Assembly: GCA_031761405.1 (NCBI GenBank)
Contig: JASEVX010000011.1
Location: 22,274,003 to 22,338,002 of the forward strand
Reading direction: 5' to 3'
DNA length: 64,000 bases
Origin: Serripes groenlandicus
Lineage: Eukaryota; Mollusca; Bivalvia; Cardiida; Cardiidae
In this document: piece by piece, positions 1-8,905 of the stretch
Position numbering within the stretch: position 1 is the stretch's first letter
How the letters are laid out: every line of letters begins with the position of its first letter
Program-made: the position numbers and the translations under genes
Notes under the pieces: generated by a model
The model's database searches: none
What the model was told of the DNA's origin: nothing
The model's input: the letters and a program-made list of their open reading frames with translations, nothing else

Positions 1-83
1 AAAAGAAGTATACAAAACCTACAATAAAAGAAGTATACGCTTCACAAAAAAAAATACATAATTTGTTTTGCAGATGACTTATC

Positions 84-237
84 TAACTTTTCCCACATAC
101 AACAAAACTGCAGCAGATGACTTTGAAATCTATATCAAAACTAGGATGGAATGTATAAATATTGAAGAGATATATCCTTTTGTCTCAATCAAAAGTTGAC
201 TGCCTCAGATGAGTCAAAATGCCTCTTTATTTATGAT
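84..237. mobile_element. TTAA-MITE, degenerate copy
   Basis: Carries the family markers TTTCCCACATACAACAAAAC and CTGCAGCAGATGACTTTGAA, with a weak inverted right side (GCCTCAGATGAGTCAAAATG). The inner hairpin is missing. Confidence 0.6.
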
Positions 238-257
238 GCTCCCAAAATTTATAGGAT

Positions 258-350
258 CATTTTTAGCTCGACTTTTGAAAAAAACGAGAGCTATTGTCAT
301 GACCCTGGCGTCGGGTGTCCGGTTAAGGTTTTTTGTTTAGCTCATTTTTT
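258..350 (+). repeat. Fragment of AGCTCG-type dispersed repeat
   Basis: Begins TTTTTAGCTCGACTTTTGAA and continues through CCTGGCGTCGGGTGTCCGG into a T-run. The wording resembles a short repeat often seen in bivalve genomes (from memory). Only a fragment is present. Confidence 0.4.
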
Positions 351-440
351 TTTTTTTTCTCCCTATCAGTCGAGCGTCTGTGCCGTACGCGGTGCTCTTG
401 TTATAACCCAGTGTTAACACAACCTGATGTTCTATATTTC

Positions 441-515
441 TAGTACTGGTTTGTTTACCCATGGATCATGAATAAGTGAACTGTTGCTGTGATATAACTA
501 AAATAAACCCCAGTT
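441..515 (+). mobile_element. SINE 3' fragment
   Basis: Contains TAGTACTGGTTTGTTTACCC, ATCATGAATAAGTGAACTGT and GATATAACTAAAATAA, the shared body and tail of the tRNA-headed SINEs at 57661 and 60492. The tRNA-like head is missing. Confidence 0.6.
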
Positions 516-536
516 AAACAAACATTCTTTGAGGCT

Positions 537-694
537 TAACCCCTCTCTAAGATACAACAAATCTGCAGCTGACAACTAGGAAAATATCTTGCCAAGATTA
601 GGAAACATCTATGAACTAAAACTTACTGATAGGATAGGGTTGAACGGATTGTGGCAAATGGAGAGGCATCTATAATCATCTACATGTTGGAAAG
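537..694. mobile_element. TTAA-MITE, strongly degenerate
   Basis: The left part reads AAGATACAACAAATCTGCAG and the right end reads TTGGAAAGGGTGAAC. The inner hairpin is not preserved. Confidence 0.45.
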
Positions 695-713
695 GGTGAA
701 CGGCTACATTTTG

Positions 714-1094
714 TACTCTGATTTAACTTGCTGGTTTTCTATTTGTTCCCTCTTCAGAAGACTTCAACCATTTCCCACATGTAACAAATCTGCAGCAGAC
801 GAAATATAGAATATCTCTTTAAATGAAAGTATAATTATTGAATAGAAATGAAAACATTGTTTAAAAAGTTGTGTAAAAATTATATTTGTTTTATTATCAT
901 TTATTATACTCTGATTTAACTTGCTGGTTTTCTATTTGTTCCCTCTTCAGAAGACTTCAACCATTTCCCACATGCAACAAATCTGCAGCAGACGAAATAT
1001 GGAAAATCTCTTTAAATGAAAGTATAATTATTGAATAGAAATGAAAACATTGTTTAAAAAGTTGTGTAAAAATTATATTTGTTTTATTATCATT
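714..1094 (+). repeat. 193-bp tandem duplication containing half a MITE
   Basis: Positions 715-901 recur almost identically at 908-1094 (offset 193). Each unit starts ACTCTGATTTAACTTGCTGG and includes the left half of a TTAA-MITE (CCATTTCCCACATG, AATCTGCAGCAGACGAAATA). Only a few substitutions separate the two units, so the event looks recent. Confidence 0.9.
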
Positions 1095-1252
1095 CTAGTG
1101 CTCCAAGTATTCTTATATTTTACCAAAAAAATGTATATAGACTATGATGTGATGAGGTCATATCAGTGCTTGATTTCTGAGCTGTTTAATACTTTGTATA
1201 TATATGTTTATCATGTTAGTTGTCAGATACCAATAAATGGACCTTTGCCTTC

Positions 1253-1459
1253 AAACCCTTTCACACATACAATAAATCTGTAGCAGACGACTTTGAAAAC
1301 TTCTAGGCAAAAATATGGAAAAATCTCTAAAGATAAAGTTTTATTTATTGCATAAAGTTGAAAACATTGCGGAAAAAGGAGATTTTTTTTGGCTACAAGG
1401 GTTTCAAAGAGACGCCTGCTGCAGATGAATCAAAATGCTTCTACAAGTAGGAAAGGGTA
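1253..1459. mobile_element. TTAA-MITE, near full length
   Basis: Runs from AAACCCTTTCACACATACAA to ACAAGTAGGAAAGGGTAT, with both CTGTAGCAGACGACTTTG and the inverted CGCCTGCTGCAGATGAATC. The terminal TTAA is mutated. Confidence 0.75.
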
Positions 1460-1795
1460 TATTAATTAAATAAAAATTGCAACTAGAACTTGATCAAGAA
1501 TTTATTAAATTCTTGTATCTAGTAAAGATGCTGAACAACTTTACTATATTATATTTTTAGTAGTCCCAATATTAAAACGGTCTGTTCACCCTTAGTCATC
1601 AGCAAAGTTCAAAATATTGTTGTGTGATTGTCTTTCAAGGCATTGTAAATTCAATTTCTGCATTAATTCTTTGTAAATTCTTTTTCTGCATTAATACTCT
1701 TGTTTGTTCTTGGTTTAAAGTTAATTTTGATATAATTAATTAGACTCTTTGTTATATGTTGTGTCATCCTATCAGAATCCTTGGCCTTTCCGGCT
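1460..1795. other. No feature recognised
   Basis: AT-rich sequence with no open frame above about 80 codons, no recognisable protein similarity and no internal repeat that I can see. Confidence 0.5.
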
Positions 1796-2753
1796 AACCT
1801 GTCACATAGTGTCAAGGTGGGCTTTTGTGATCGCCCTTCGTCCGTCGTCTGTCCACAATTTCTTGTGAACACGATAAAGTCTTCATTTATAATCCGATGT
1901 TTACCAAACATATTCAGTAGCTAGATAATATACATGAGAGCTCGGTTCCTTTTGAAAACCAGCTAGATCCATCCATGCATGACGGGATTATGGCCCTTTA
2001 AAATTGGCAAAATTGCTATAATTGACCTTGTGAACAAGTTAAGTCATCATTTATTATCCGATGTTTACCAAACTTATACAGTAGCTAGATATACATGAGA
2101 GCTTGGCTCCTTTCGAAAACAAGCCATATCCGTTCATGCATGACTGGATTATGGCCCTTAAAAATTGGAACAATTGCTATAATTGACTTTGTGAACAAAA
2201 TAATGTCATCATTTATTATCCGATGTTTACCAAACTTATACAGTAGCTAGATATACATGAGAGCTTGATTCCTTTTGAAAACCAAGCAAGACTGAATTAT
2301 GGACTATGAACACGATAAAAACTTCATTTATTTGTCACATGTCCTTTACATTAGCAATATTGACACATTGTTGGATGATGCAGATATTGAAAACAGAAAT
2401 TCTACCGTTACATTCGATCCTGGAGAAGGTCAACGACCTCTCAGTATTTTTCAAGATTAAGATTCAGAATGTTCCTTAAGTGACCCACTATCAGATTCCT
2501 TCAAGCCAGGGGGCGATGCTATTTTGCCTTATATTGCTTGAGTGAAAACTTAAAAAATCTTCTCCCCCGAAAGTGTTTTTGCCGATTTTCAAATTATTTT
2601 GTAGAAATATTCATAGGGTGACCCTCTATCAGATTCTTTCAAACCATGTTGATTGGTCGAAAACCATGGCCGCCAGGCGGCGCGGCTTATATGGCTAAAG
2701 TGAAAAAAAATAAAACCAGGTGAGCGATCAAGGGCCATCATGGCCCTCTTGTT
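1796..2753 (+). repeat. Composite dispersed repeat with about 163-bp internal repeats
   Basis: Begins with GTGATCGCCCTTCGTCCGTC, then three copies (starting near 1892, 2056 and 2218) of a 162-164 bp unit containing ATCCGATGTTTACCAAAC. A second half (from about 2460) matches the repeat at 20659-21268: TCTTCTCCCCCGAAAGTG, ACCCTCTATCAGATTC, GATTGGTCGAAAACCATGG. It ends with CAGGTGAGCGATCAAGGGCC and the perfect palindrome GGGCCATCATGGCCC (2732-2746). A coding scrap lies between the two halves. Confidence 0.75.
2332..2470 (+). pseudogene. Helitron-associated-type protein fragment (about 45 codons)
   Basis: One frame reads through an acidic stretch IDTLLDDADIENRNS and then FDPGEGQRPLSIFQD before an in-frame TAA followed by DSE. 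The pattern F-x-PGEGQ-x-P-x-x-x-F-x-D recalls a conserved N-terminal segment of proteins linked to Helitron/PIF1-helicase ORFs in invertebrates. That comparison is from memory and uncertain. The fragment is sandwiched between two halves of a dispersed repeat, so it is either a captured piece or the last trace of an older insertion. It is not a functional gene. Confidence 0.4.
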
Positions 2754-2895
2754 AATCAAACTACCTTGATGGTATAGTCGACGATTGTGAGCCCCAAATC
2801 GCTGGTTTGATCCCTAATGAGTTATACCAAAGATTTTCCTGTCATCCCGGTTGATGCATATCTGCTTACAAATTGTTGTGGGTAATTTTCTTTTC

Positions 2896-3388
2896 CTATT
2901 GGACACCTGGGTTTAAAGATGCCCTGCCCTGCTTCCAGTACTCGGACCGAGGGGTGCGGTTGTTGAACCATACTTTCACCTGTACCTTAGCAAACTCGGC
3001 TTCCTTGGATTCGAAAGAAGAGAGCGATCCGTTGGCCTCGAAATATCCCTTTGGAATCTCTGGCAAAGAAGAACATATTTGAAGTTGTGAGTGTTCTTTT
3101 CGGCATGGCTGCATAAACATCATGGTGCAACCTCTTTACATGGTGACTAAGATCTTGGGGGTATCTGAATTCTCGTTGATCAGAGTCCACGCACCAAGGG
3201 AAAATGACTCCTGCATCTGTATGTTGGGCCTTTATCATAAGATTGGTTAAGTCGTGTTTCGTAAGGAAGGTAGCGGTGCACTTCTCACAGGCATATTCCG
3301 CCTCATTTGTTGGCTTCCTGGACCGGGCGGAGGGTAGTTGGAATTTCCTTGAACCTGCACATAGATTCCGGATAATGAGAACTAACAT
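2896..3388 (-). pseudogene. Degenerate C2H2 zinc-finger-like reading frame
   Basis: On the minus strand a 133-codon frame contains ACEKCTATF...HDL...KAQH, and then FRYPQDLSHHVKRLHH. Both have the spacing F-x5-L-x2-H-x4-H typical of C2H2 fingers. In the first finger the expected first His is Leu. In the second one Cys is lost and an extra residue is present. After the second finger a different frame (2896-3123) is open and ends VKVWFNNRTPRSEYWKQ, suggesting a frameshift near 3110. It lies about 380 bp downstream of the Gypsy integrase region in the same orientation. It may therefore be an element-encoded extra frame rather than a host gene. Both the finger changes and the frame change indicate decay. 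Confidence 0.45.
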
Positions 3389-3765
3389 AAAAGGGTATGT
3401 TCATATGTAGACTGCTGTTCAAATTGTTTTCTTCTAATTCATAATTTATTTTACATTTTAAAGCAACTGGTATCGCACTTAATATATGGCTGATGATATT
3501 TTCATTCACTCTTAACTTGACTTCTCTCATTTAGTGATCTCCATATTCTATCACTGATACATCACACAACGTAAGTAAATCGCGGGTAAGTGATCAATCC
3601 TCCCTCATTACTAAAAAGGGGCCCAACAAATACAAAAAAAAATACGTGCACGCTTTCCAACATCAGAAGTTGAGGTGTAACACCCATCTCTAAAAAATAT
3701 TTTATCTCCAACCATAGATGCAGATGCAACAAACACCATACATAATCATCCTATTCTTCATTATC
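3389..3765 (-). other. Non-coding stretch between Gypsy pol end and C2H2-like frame
   Basis: No frame longer than about 75 codons is plausible here. It probably represents the 3' part of the Gypsy element. I could not find a polypurine tract or an LTR edge. Confidence 0.35.
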
Positions 3766-5066
3766 TAGATGTCGACGTCCATGTATACCTAACAGCTATC
3801 TTCGTGGGTTGCTTTTGCAGGGGCGCTAGATAACCGTTTAATCAAGTAGACAAGATTATCTTAGTGACAAGAAAGGGCATTTTCACTGGGGAGATAATTA
3901 ATTGAAAACCCCTGGTCTCCTTGTATCATGTAGCCAAACTAGGTCTCCATACATGTCAATCATAGCATGTAAATCATAGTGTCGTGTCCTATATTTGGTT
4001 TTCTTTTTGAGTATTTTGCGAGCTGATTCCTATATAATCTCAAGCTGTCTTTGCAGATTGGTGACATACTCACATCTGGTAATCCCACCTTTATTTTCAA
4101 TTACAGGGTTTGGGGTCTGGCCAGTACTGACATGTTGGGAGAACCTATACGCCATCATAGCCTGAGATAAGTGCTCATCCCAAGTGCGTTGGTTCGAGCC
4201 GTAATACATACTCAACATTACACCGAGAGTGCGGTTAAACTTTCTACTGTTACGGTTGACTGTGGATGCATAACCTTAGTCCTTGTGCGGTTCATATGAA
4301 AAAGGTGGCGCATGTCTTCAAAAAGTTCGAGATAAAGTTTGACCAACGATCACTGTATTTGCATGGGTACACCAAATCTAGTCCAGGTTTCTGTACAAGG
4401 AATGCGATTTTTTATTTTGACTGTTCGTTACAATGCAATATGTAACGGCGATATATTGAGACTACACCAAATCACGATACATATTCATTGACAAATGCCT
4501 TTACACTATCGTTTTAGATAACTGGTTTGGAAGGGCTATGGCTTCTGTGTATCTGGTGAAACAATAAAAGATGACAAGGACAATTGCATTCCCCCTACGT
4601 GATCTAGGCAAAGGACCAACAATGTCTACGGCACATCGCTCAAATGCTGACAAAGTGGGTATAGAGCCCATGTGAGATTTATAGGGTTTAGCAGGTTTTT
4701 CGCTCTGCACATTGATGACAACTAGAACGTAGATTTCAACATCACATTTCATTCCAGGCCAGTAAAAGGATTGCTGAATTTTAGCTAAAATTTTATCGGT
4801 ACCTAGACGGAATATCATGCATGTGGTTCATAAATTGCCTACGATGCTCATCAGGCACGATACGTTGAAGATGCTCATTTTTGTCATTGTTATGCCAAAT
4901 GCGAAAAAAATACATTGATCTATCATAACGAGCAGGTCCCACATTCGCAAGAGAGTTTTGGTTGTATTAGAGCGACTTACAATATGTTGCCGAATGGGTC
5001 TTGTACTGGACTTCTGTAGTTGGGTTATGATCGGATCTAACGACTGATCGGACCTCTGCTGTTGTC
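3766..5066 (-). pseudogene. Gypsy integrase region (H2C2 linker, rve core, C-terminal part)
   Basis: Reading on the minus strand: a pre-integrase linker ending EHLQRIVPDEHRRQF; then TDKILAKIQQSFYWPGM, the WPGM motif after the H2C2 zinc finger, whose Cys pair is mutated to VVINVQ; then ERCAVDIVGPLPRSRRGN, the first catalytic Asp context of the DDE integrase core; then FTRYTEAIALPNQ. After a gap come AYRFSQHVSTGQTPN (end of the core) and YGDLVWLHDTRRP (the GDLVW segment of the C-terminal domain), reaching LVTKIILST and RYTWTSTSR near 3770. These are highly characteristic of Ty3/Gypsy integrases. Several frame changes and stops are present, and the second catalytic Asp region between 4500 and 4220 is not intact. 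Confidence 0.85.
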
Positions 5067-5103
5067 CAAAGACCTAATAACACAATGTGTTATTAGGTCT
5101 TTG
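5067..5103. repeat. Perfect 18-bp inverted repeat with 1-nt loop
   Basis: CAAAGACCTAATAACACA, one A, then its exact reverse complement ending GGTCTTTG. It lies inside the decayed Gypsy copy where RNase H would be expected. I see no other element with these ends in the window. Confidence 0.95.
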
Positions 5104-5222
5104 TGTTGTCGTATTTCTTGAGATTTCTTTTTTAAATTCCAAACAACGATTGCTTGAAAAGGGATAATTTACTAGACTGGTTACGCGTGACGGCTCGCAC
5201 ATTAGAGGGGGGTGTGGGGTGT

Positions 5223-5245
5223 GGGGGGGGGGGGGGGGGGGGGGG
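5223..5245 (+). repeat. Poly-G run of 23
   Basis: An uninterrupted G tract preceded by GGGGGGTGTGGGGTGT, inside the Gypsy RT remnant. Length in the molecule may differ because such runs are error-prone in sequencing. Confidence 0.95.
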
Positions 5246-5398
5246 AATCTCGGAAAAAAGTAAAAACAAAGCGTCGGTAGTACAAACAGAGACCTTAACA
5301 CGATTTCACCTCTTTCGCATTGCGTGGCGCGGTGTAATTCTTAACGGGAGCTATCTTCTCTGGGTCGGTCGCAACGCCGTCTTCAGACACTAAATGGA
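5246..5398 (-). pseudogene. Gypsy RT C-terminal fragment
   Basis: The minus strand reads LVSEDGVATDPEKI, then APVKNYTAPRNAKEVKS, then after a frame change GLCLYYRRFVFTF. These match the connection segment of Ty3/Gypsy polymerases (xVSxxGVxxDPxKI...WPxPxxxxEVRSFLGLxxYYRRFI). It continues the RT fragment ending near 7690 on the far side of the inserted LINE. About 15-20 codons are missing at the join. Confidence 0.85.
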
Positions 5399-5399
5399 A

Positions 5400-7695
5400 G
5401 GTTTACATTTTGGTTTGACTATTTTAAAAAACTATTTAAAGATGATCAAGCTACAAATGACTCTTTACATAATGATACATTTGATTTCATGACAGAACAG
5501 AAAGACGGAAGTAGCTTAGATATGACTATTACAAACGAAGAAATTATTAATTGTATAAACTCTTTGCGTAGCTCGTGTGCTTCGGGGATAGATGGCACCT
5601 GTATAGAAATGTTCAAATGCACTACCCATAAAATAACGCCATTCCTGAATACACTGTTCAATAATATATTATTAACAGGTTTATTTCCCCCAGAATGGAG
5701 TGATACAGTGATAACCCCCGTTCATAAGAAAGGGCCAAAAGATGACCCAAATAATTATCGCGCAATAAGTCTTATTAACAGTATAAGCAAAATATTTATC
5801 AAAGTGCTCACAAACAGACTATCTGAATGGGCCGAAGAAAATGAGGTCATCGATGAGGCACAAGCTGGATTTCGCCGCGGTTACTCAACTATTGACAATA
5901 TATTTAACCTACAATCAGTCATACAGAAATATATAAGCAAGAAACGGGGTAGAATATATGTTTTATTTATTGATTTCCTCAAAGCTTTCGACAATTGTTC
6001 ACATAAAAAACTCTGGGAAAGTTTAATACGGAAAGGTATAAGCCCCGACAGTAAATTAATCCGTGTCTTCAAATCCATGTACGAACAGTTAAAATCATGT
6101 GTAAAAGTTGAAAACGGTGTTACAGAATTCTTTAAATGTGAAAAGGGTACGAAACAGGGTTGTGTGAGTTCTGCGGTCATCTTCAGTCTATACATAAATG
6201 ACCTTATCACCTATCTTAAGTCTAAATGCGAACACGGTATACAAATATCCCAGGAAAATTGTGATTTATATGGACTTTTATTTGCAGACGATGTTTCTTC
6301 TTTCGCTGACACTGTGTTGAATCTCCAACACCAAATTAACCACATAAGTGATTTTTGCGATGCAACTGGAATGCAACTAAATATGTCAAAATCAAAAATA
6401 ATGGTTTTTCGCACAGGCGGTGTACTACGAAATAGGGAAAGATGGTTATACCGAGGTGAAGAAATGGAAGTTGTCCAGTTTTACAAATATCTAGGAACAT
6501 ATTTTACAGCAAAGTTATCTTGGACAAAGACGAAGCAAACTCTTGCTCTTCAAGCAAATAAAGCTATAAATACTATATTGCATTATCAAAAACAATATGG
6601 TCATTTTGATCACAATGATGCGTTTAAACTTTTTGATGCTATGGTGCTGCCGATACTAACATATTCTTCTGAAATATGGGGCTACCAATCATGTGATATC
6701 GTTGAAAGACCACATATCCGATTTTGTAAACGAATAGCTTGTTTAAACAGTAATGTAGCCAATTTCTTCGCTCTTAGCGAGTGTGGTAGGACACCCATAG
6801 CTGTGACGTACATGGTCCGCTGTGTTAAATACTGGTTAAAAATCTTAACAATGGAAGAAAATAGGTACCCAAAACAATACTACAAACTTCTAAGACGACT
6901 CGATGATGTAGGTCGGACCACTTGGGCTACCAACATAAAACGTCTATTGTTCCAGTATGGTTTCGGTTATGTATGGTTAAGTGAAGACGTTGGTGATTTC
7001 AACATATTTTTATCACAGTTCAAACAAAGACTCATTGATTGTAGCTACCAAACACTAAATGGTAACATTGAATCATCTCCAAAAGCGTTATCATATAAAC
7101 TGTATAAAAGTGCCTTAAATCCTGAAAAATACATATCTGTATCGTTACCATATCAGTATAAGAACCTATTATCAAATTTCAGATGTTCAGGGCATAACTT
7201 AATGATTGAAAAGGGTCGGCATCTACAAATTGACAGAGACCTACGGCATTGCCAATATTGTCTGGGAAATAATAACTATGCTATTGAAGACGAAACACAC
7301 TTTCTGCTTTGGTGTCCGCTATATGAAGAATTGAGAAATGCTCTTTTCTTACAAGAATGGTTAAATTACAATACATGTGATAATCTATTTGTGATTATTA
7401 TGTCAGACACTCGTTACCAGGGCATCATTGCACTTGCAAAATATTTGAACCTGGCATTCGACAAAAGAAAGCAGTATTTGAGCATTTAACTGTTAAGATA
7501 GTCTCGTATGTACATGTATATAGAAATGGATCTTGTATAAAACATTGATCCACCAAGTAAAACTACTTGTATAATGTTAACTTAAATCATTTTCACAATT
7601 ACTTTTATGTTCCTTGGTAAAAATAATAGTGTATCTTGGGCCGGAGGCCTTGTATTACTGAATAAAAAACTATTTGAGATTTGAGATTGAGATTT
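5400..7695 (+). mobile_element. 5'-truncated non-LTR retrotransposon (CR1/Jockey-like)
   Basis: The element enters in the pre-RT region at about 5400 and ends after a 3' tail of imperfect TTGAGATTTGAGATTGAGAT units (7670-7692). No endonuclease or ORF1 is present. On both sides the flanking DNA is the same Gypsy RT gene on the opposite strand, which fixes both borders within a few bases. I could not find a clear target-site duplication. The intact long frame suggests a fairly recent insertion compared with its Gypsy host. Confidence 0.9.
5489..7489 (+). CDS. Non-LTR retrotransposon reverse transcriptase (ORF2, 5'-truncated)
   Basis: A 666-codon uninterrupted frame; the same frame is open upstream to about 5345 and reads FWFDYFKKLF, so the ATG used here is internal to the original ORF2. 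Visible RT blocks: WSDTVITPVHKKG and NNYRAISLINSISKI (residues 70-102), EAQAGFRRGYSTIDNI (123-138), VLFIDFLKAFDNCSH with the first catalytic Asp at 162, GTKQGCVSSAVIFSLYINDL (220-239), LLFADD with the catalytic Asp pair at 267-268, then MNMSK-type and YKYLGTYF (332-339) thumb motifs. The C-terminus has a CQYC...H...C knuckle (about 588-612), as in many CR1/Jockey-clade elements. The protein would copy element RNA at a nicked target, but without its endonuclease and promoter this copy is not autonomous. Host genes do not explain it. Confidence 0.93.
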   Translation: MTEQKDGSSLDMTITNEEIINCINSLRSSCASGIDGTCIEMFKCTTHKITPFLNTLFNNILLTGLFPPEWSDTVITPVHKKGPKDDPNNYRAISLINSISKIFIKVLTNRLSEWAEENEVIDEAQAGFRRGYSTIDNIFNLQSVIQKYISKKRGRIYVLFIDFLKAFDNCSHKKLWESLIRKGISPDSKLIRVFKSMYEQLKSCVKVENGVTEFFKCEKGTKQGCVSSAVIFSLYINDLITYLKSKCEHGIQISQENCDLYGLLFADDVSSFADTVLNLQHQINHISDFCDATGMQLNMSKSKIMVFRTGGVLRNRERWLYRGEEMEVVQFYKYLGTYFTAKLSWTKTKQTLALQANKAINTILHYQKQYGHFDHNDAFKLFDAMVLPILTYSSEIWGYQSCDIVERPHIRFCKRIACLNSNVANFFALSECGRTPIAVTYMVRCVKYWLKILTMEENRYPKQYYKLLRRLDDVGRTTWATNIKRLLFQYGFGYVWLSEDVGDFNIFLSQFKQRLIDCSYQTLNGNIESSPKALSYKLYKSALNPEKYISVSLPYQYKNLLSNFRCSGHNLMIEKGRHLQIDRDLRHCQYCLGNNNYAIEDETHFLLWCPLYEELRNALFLQEWLNYNTCDNLFVIIMSDTRYQGIIALAKYLNLAFDKRKQYLSI

Positions 7696-8204
7696 TAAAT
7701 TTGCTTGCTGAAGTCTCTGTAATATGTGTTCTAGTGGTGTGAAATCTTCATCTACAGATTTACTTGGGATGATTATATCATCCATGTAAAGAAGGCATTC
7801 CACCCATTGTAAGCCGCGTTAGACGTTTGCCATTAGACGCTCAAATGTTGATTGGGGCATTTGCGAGACCGAAACTCATTACCGTAAATTGGTTAAGCGC
7901 CATAATCGTAGCAAAAGCCGTTTTGTTCTTGTCTGCTGGTGACATCCCTATTTGCCAGAACCTGCTATTAAGATCTAAGGATCTAAAGTACTTCAATCCA
8001 GACAACGCGTCGTCTATACAGTCGCCAACTCGAGGGATTGGATATGCATCCTTAACAGTTGCATCATTGACCTTTCTGTTGTCAATTCAAAACCTGGGAA
8101 TTCCGTCTATCTTAGTAATTAAGACTACGGGAGAGAAAAGGCTCTATAAGACCTCTCTTTAACATTTTGTCAATTTCTTCCTTTTCTTTCAGTCATTGTC
8201 CTTG
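7690..8204 (-). pseudogene. Gypsy reverse transcriptase, N-terminal and catalytic part
   Basis: The minus strand reads KEKEEIDKMLKRGLIEP, SPVVLITKIDGIPRF, an in-frame stop, IDNRKVNDATVKDAYPIPRV, YFRSLDLNSRFWQI (first catalytic Asp), KTAFATIMALNQFTVMSFGL and NAP, then LLYMDDIIIPSKS with the YMDD catalytic pair, and LEHILQRLQQANLK. This is textbook Ty3/Gypsy RT order. At least one frameshift (about 8140), one stop and a small loss before YMDD are present. Homology stops exactly where the LINE tail begins and resumes beyond its 5' end at 5398. Confidence 0.92.
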
Positions 8205-8905
8205 TGCCAAATAAATCTCAAATAATCCCTATGATCTGGTCGCATCCTAAAACTATAAAATACAACTGAGGAAGATCGGCCATAACAGCAACCCTTACTT
8301 TCCTTAACGAAGCAGCACTCCCAAAGGACTGATAACAAGATTTGGTCCCGACATTAAGGTTTCGTTCAGTGACAGGCCTCGAAATTTCACGGAAGAATCA
8401 AAGACCATTCTAATTTTATCTATTTTCTTTGGATGATATACTCCAAATAGTGGTAGGTACCAACTTTCTTTGTCAGGTCCAATTACAGGTGCATGTTCAG
8501 CATGCCCATCTGCTATTAGTGCTTTCATAAATTCATGTTGCTTTTTGACTGGGTCTCGATGAAGAGATGAACTGAAGACCTTATTTATCCTATTTAAAGC
8601 ATGTTGACGGTTGTAAGGCAGATGCGGACGATTTTCCTTAAATGGAAGTGGAGCAATCCAATTGCCAGAACTGTCATATTTCATTTCATTAGACATCAGC
8701 TGCTGAAACTCTTTATCTTCAGTTGAAAAGCCAGGTTTGTTGGCATTCTTTGTAATACAAAAAAGATCGTCGTCAGTTTCCACGTCACACACCTTATAGA
8801 AATGTTGACATGGTTTTATACTTGATGGTCTTCCATTGTTTTGTACAAATGTTTTCATAGAACTGATGTGAACTCCATCAAGACGAGATTCCCCGACGAT
8901 AACCG
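8205..8905 (-). pseudogene. BEL/Pao reverse transcriptase, N-terminal part
   Basis: A 184-codon frame (8858-8304) continues in frame upstream through VTPVIVGESRLDGVHISS. It contains the BEL/Pao-specific series WIAPLPFKENRPHLPYNR, QHALNRINKVF, HEFMKALIADGHAEHAPV, WYLPLFGVYHPKKIDKIR, MVFDSSVKFRGLSLNETL and MSGPNL. After a frame change come VRVAVMADLPQLYF (first catalytic Asp region) and RPDHRDYLRFIWHKDND. These are diagnostic for Pao-type RTs and differ from Gypsy RT. The remaining RT, RNase H and integrase domains are absent. Confidence 0.9.

Larger units (their letters stand above)
3766..8204 (-). mobile_element. Ty3/Gypsy retrotransposon remnant, split by a LINE
   Basis: The minus strand encodes, in order: reverse transcriptase (8204 to about 7690), a plus-strand LINE insertion (about 5400-7695), the RT C-terminal part (5398-5246), and a linker with integrase (about 5066-3766). 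Domain order RT then integrase is that of Ty3/Gypsy. Most of the RNase H region is absent: only about 350 bp separate the RT end from the integrase zinc-finger region, and these include a poly-G run and a perfect hairpin. Stops and frameshifts are frequent, so the copy is dead. No LTRs were identified. Its 5' end abuts a BEL/Pao fragment at about 8205. Confidence 0.85.

Noticed and set aside
2896..2960. Genuine homeodomain
   Set aside because: Only about 8 residues resemble recognition helix; no upstream helices are visible. Kept only as a low-weight observation.
5154..5393. 79-codon Gly-rich protein
   Set aside because: Created by the poly-G run and the antisense of Gypsy RT.
7827..8162. 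111-codon plus-strand gene
   Set aside because: It is the opposite strand of the Gypsy RT fragment, which has clear RT motifs on the minus strand.
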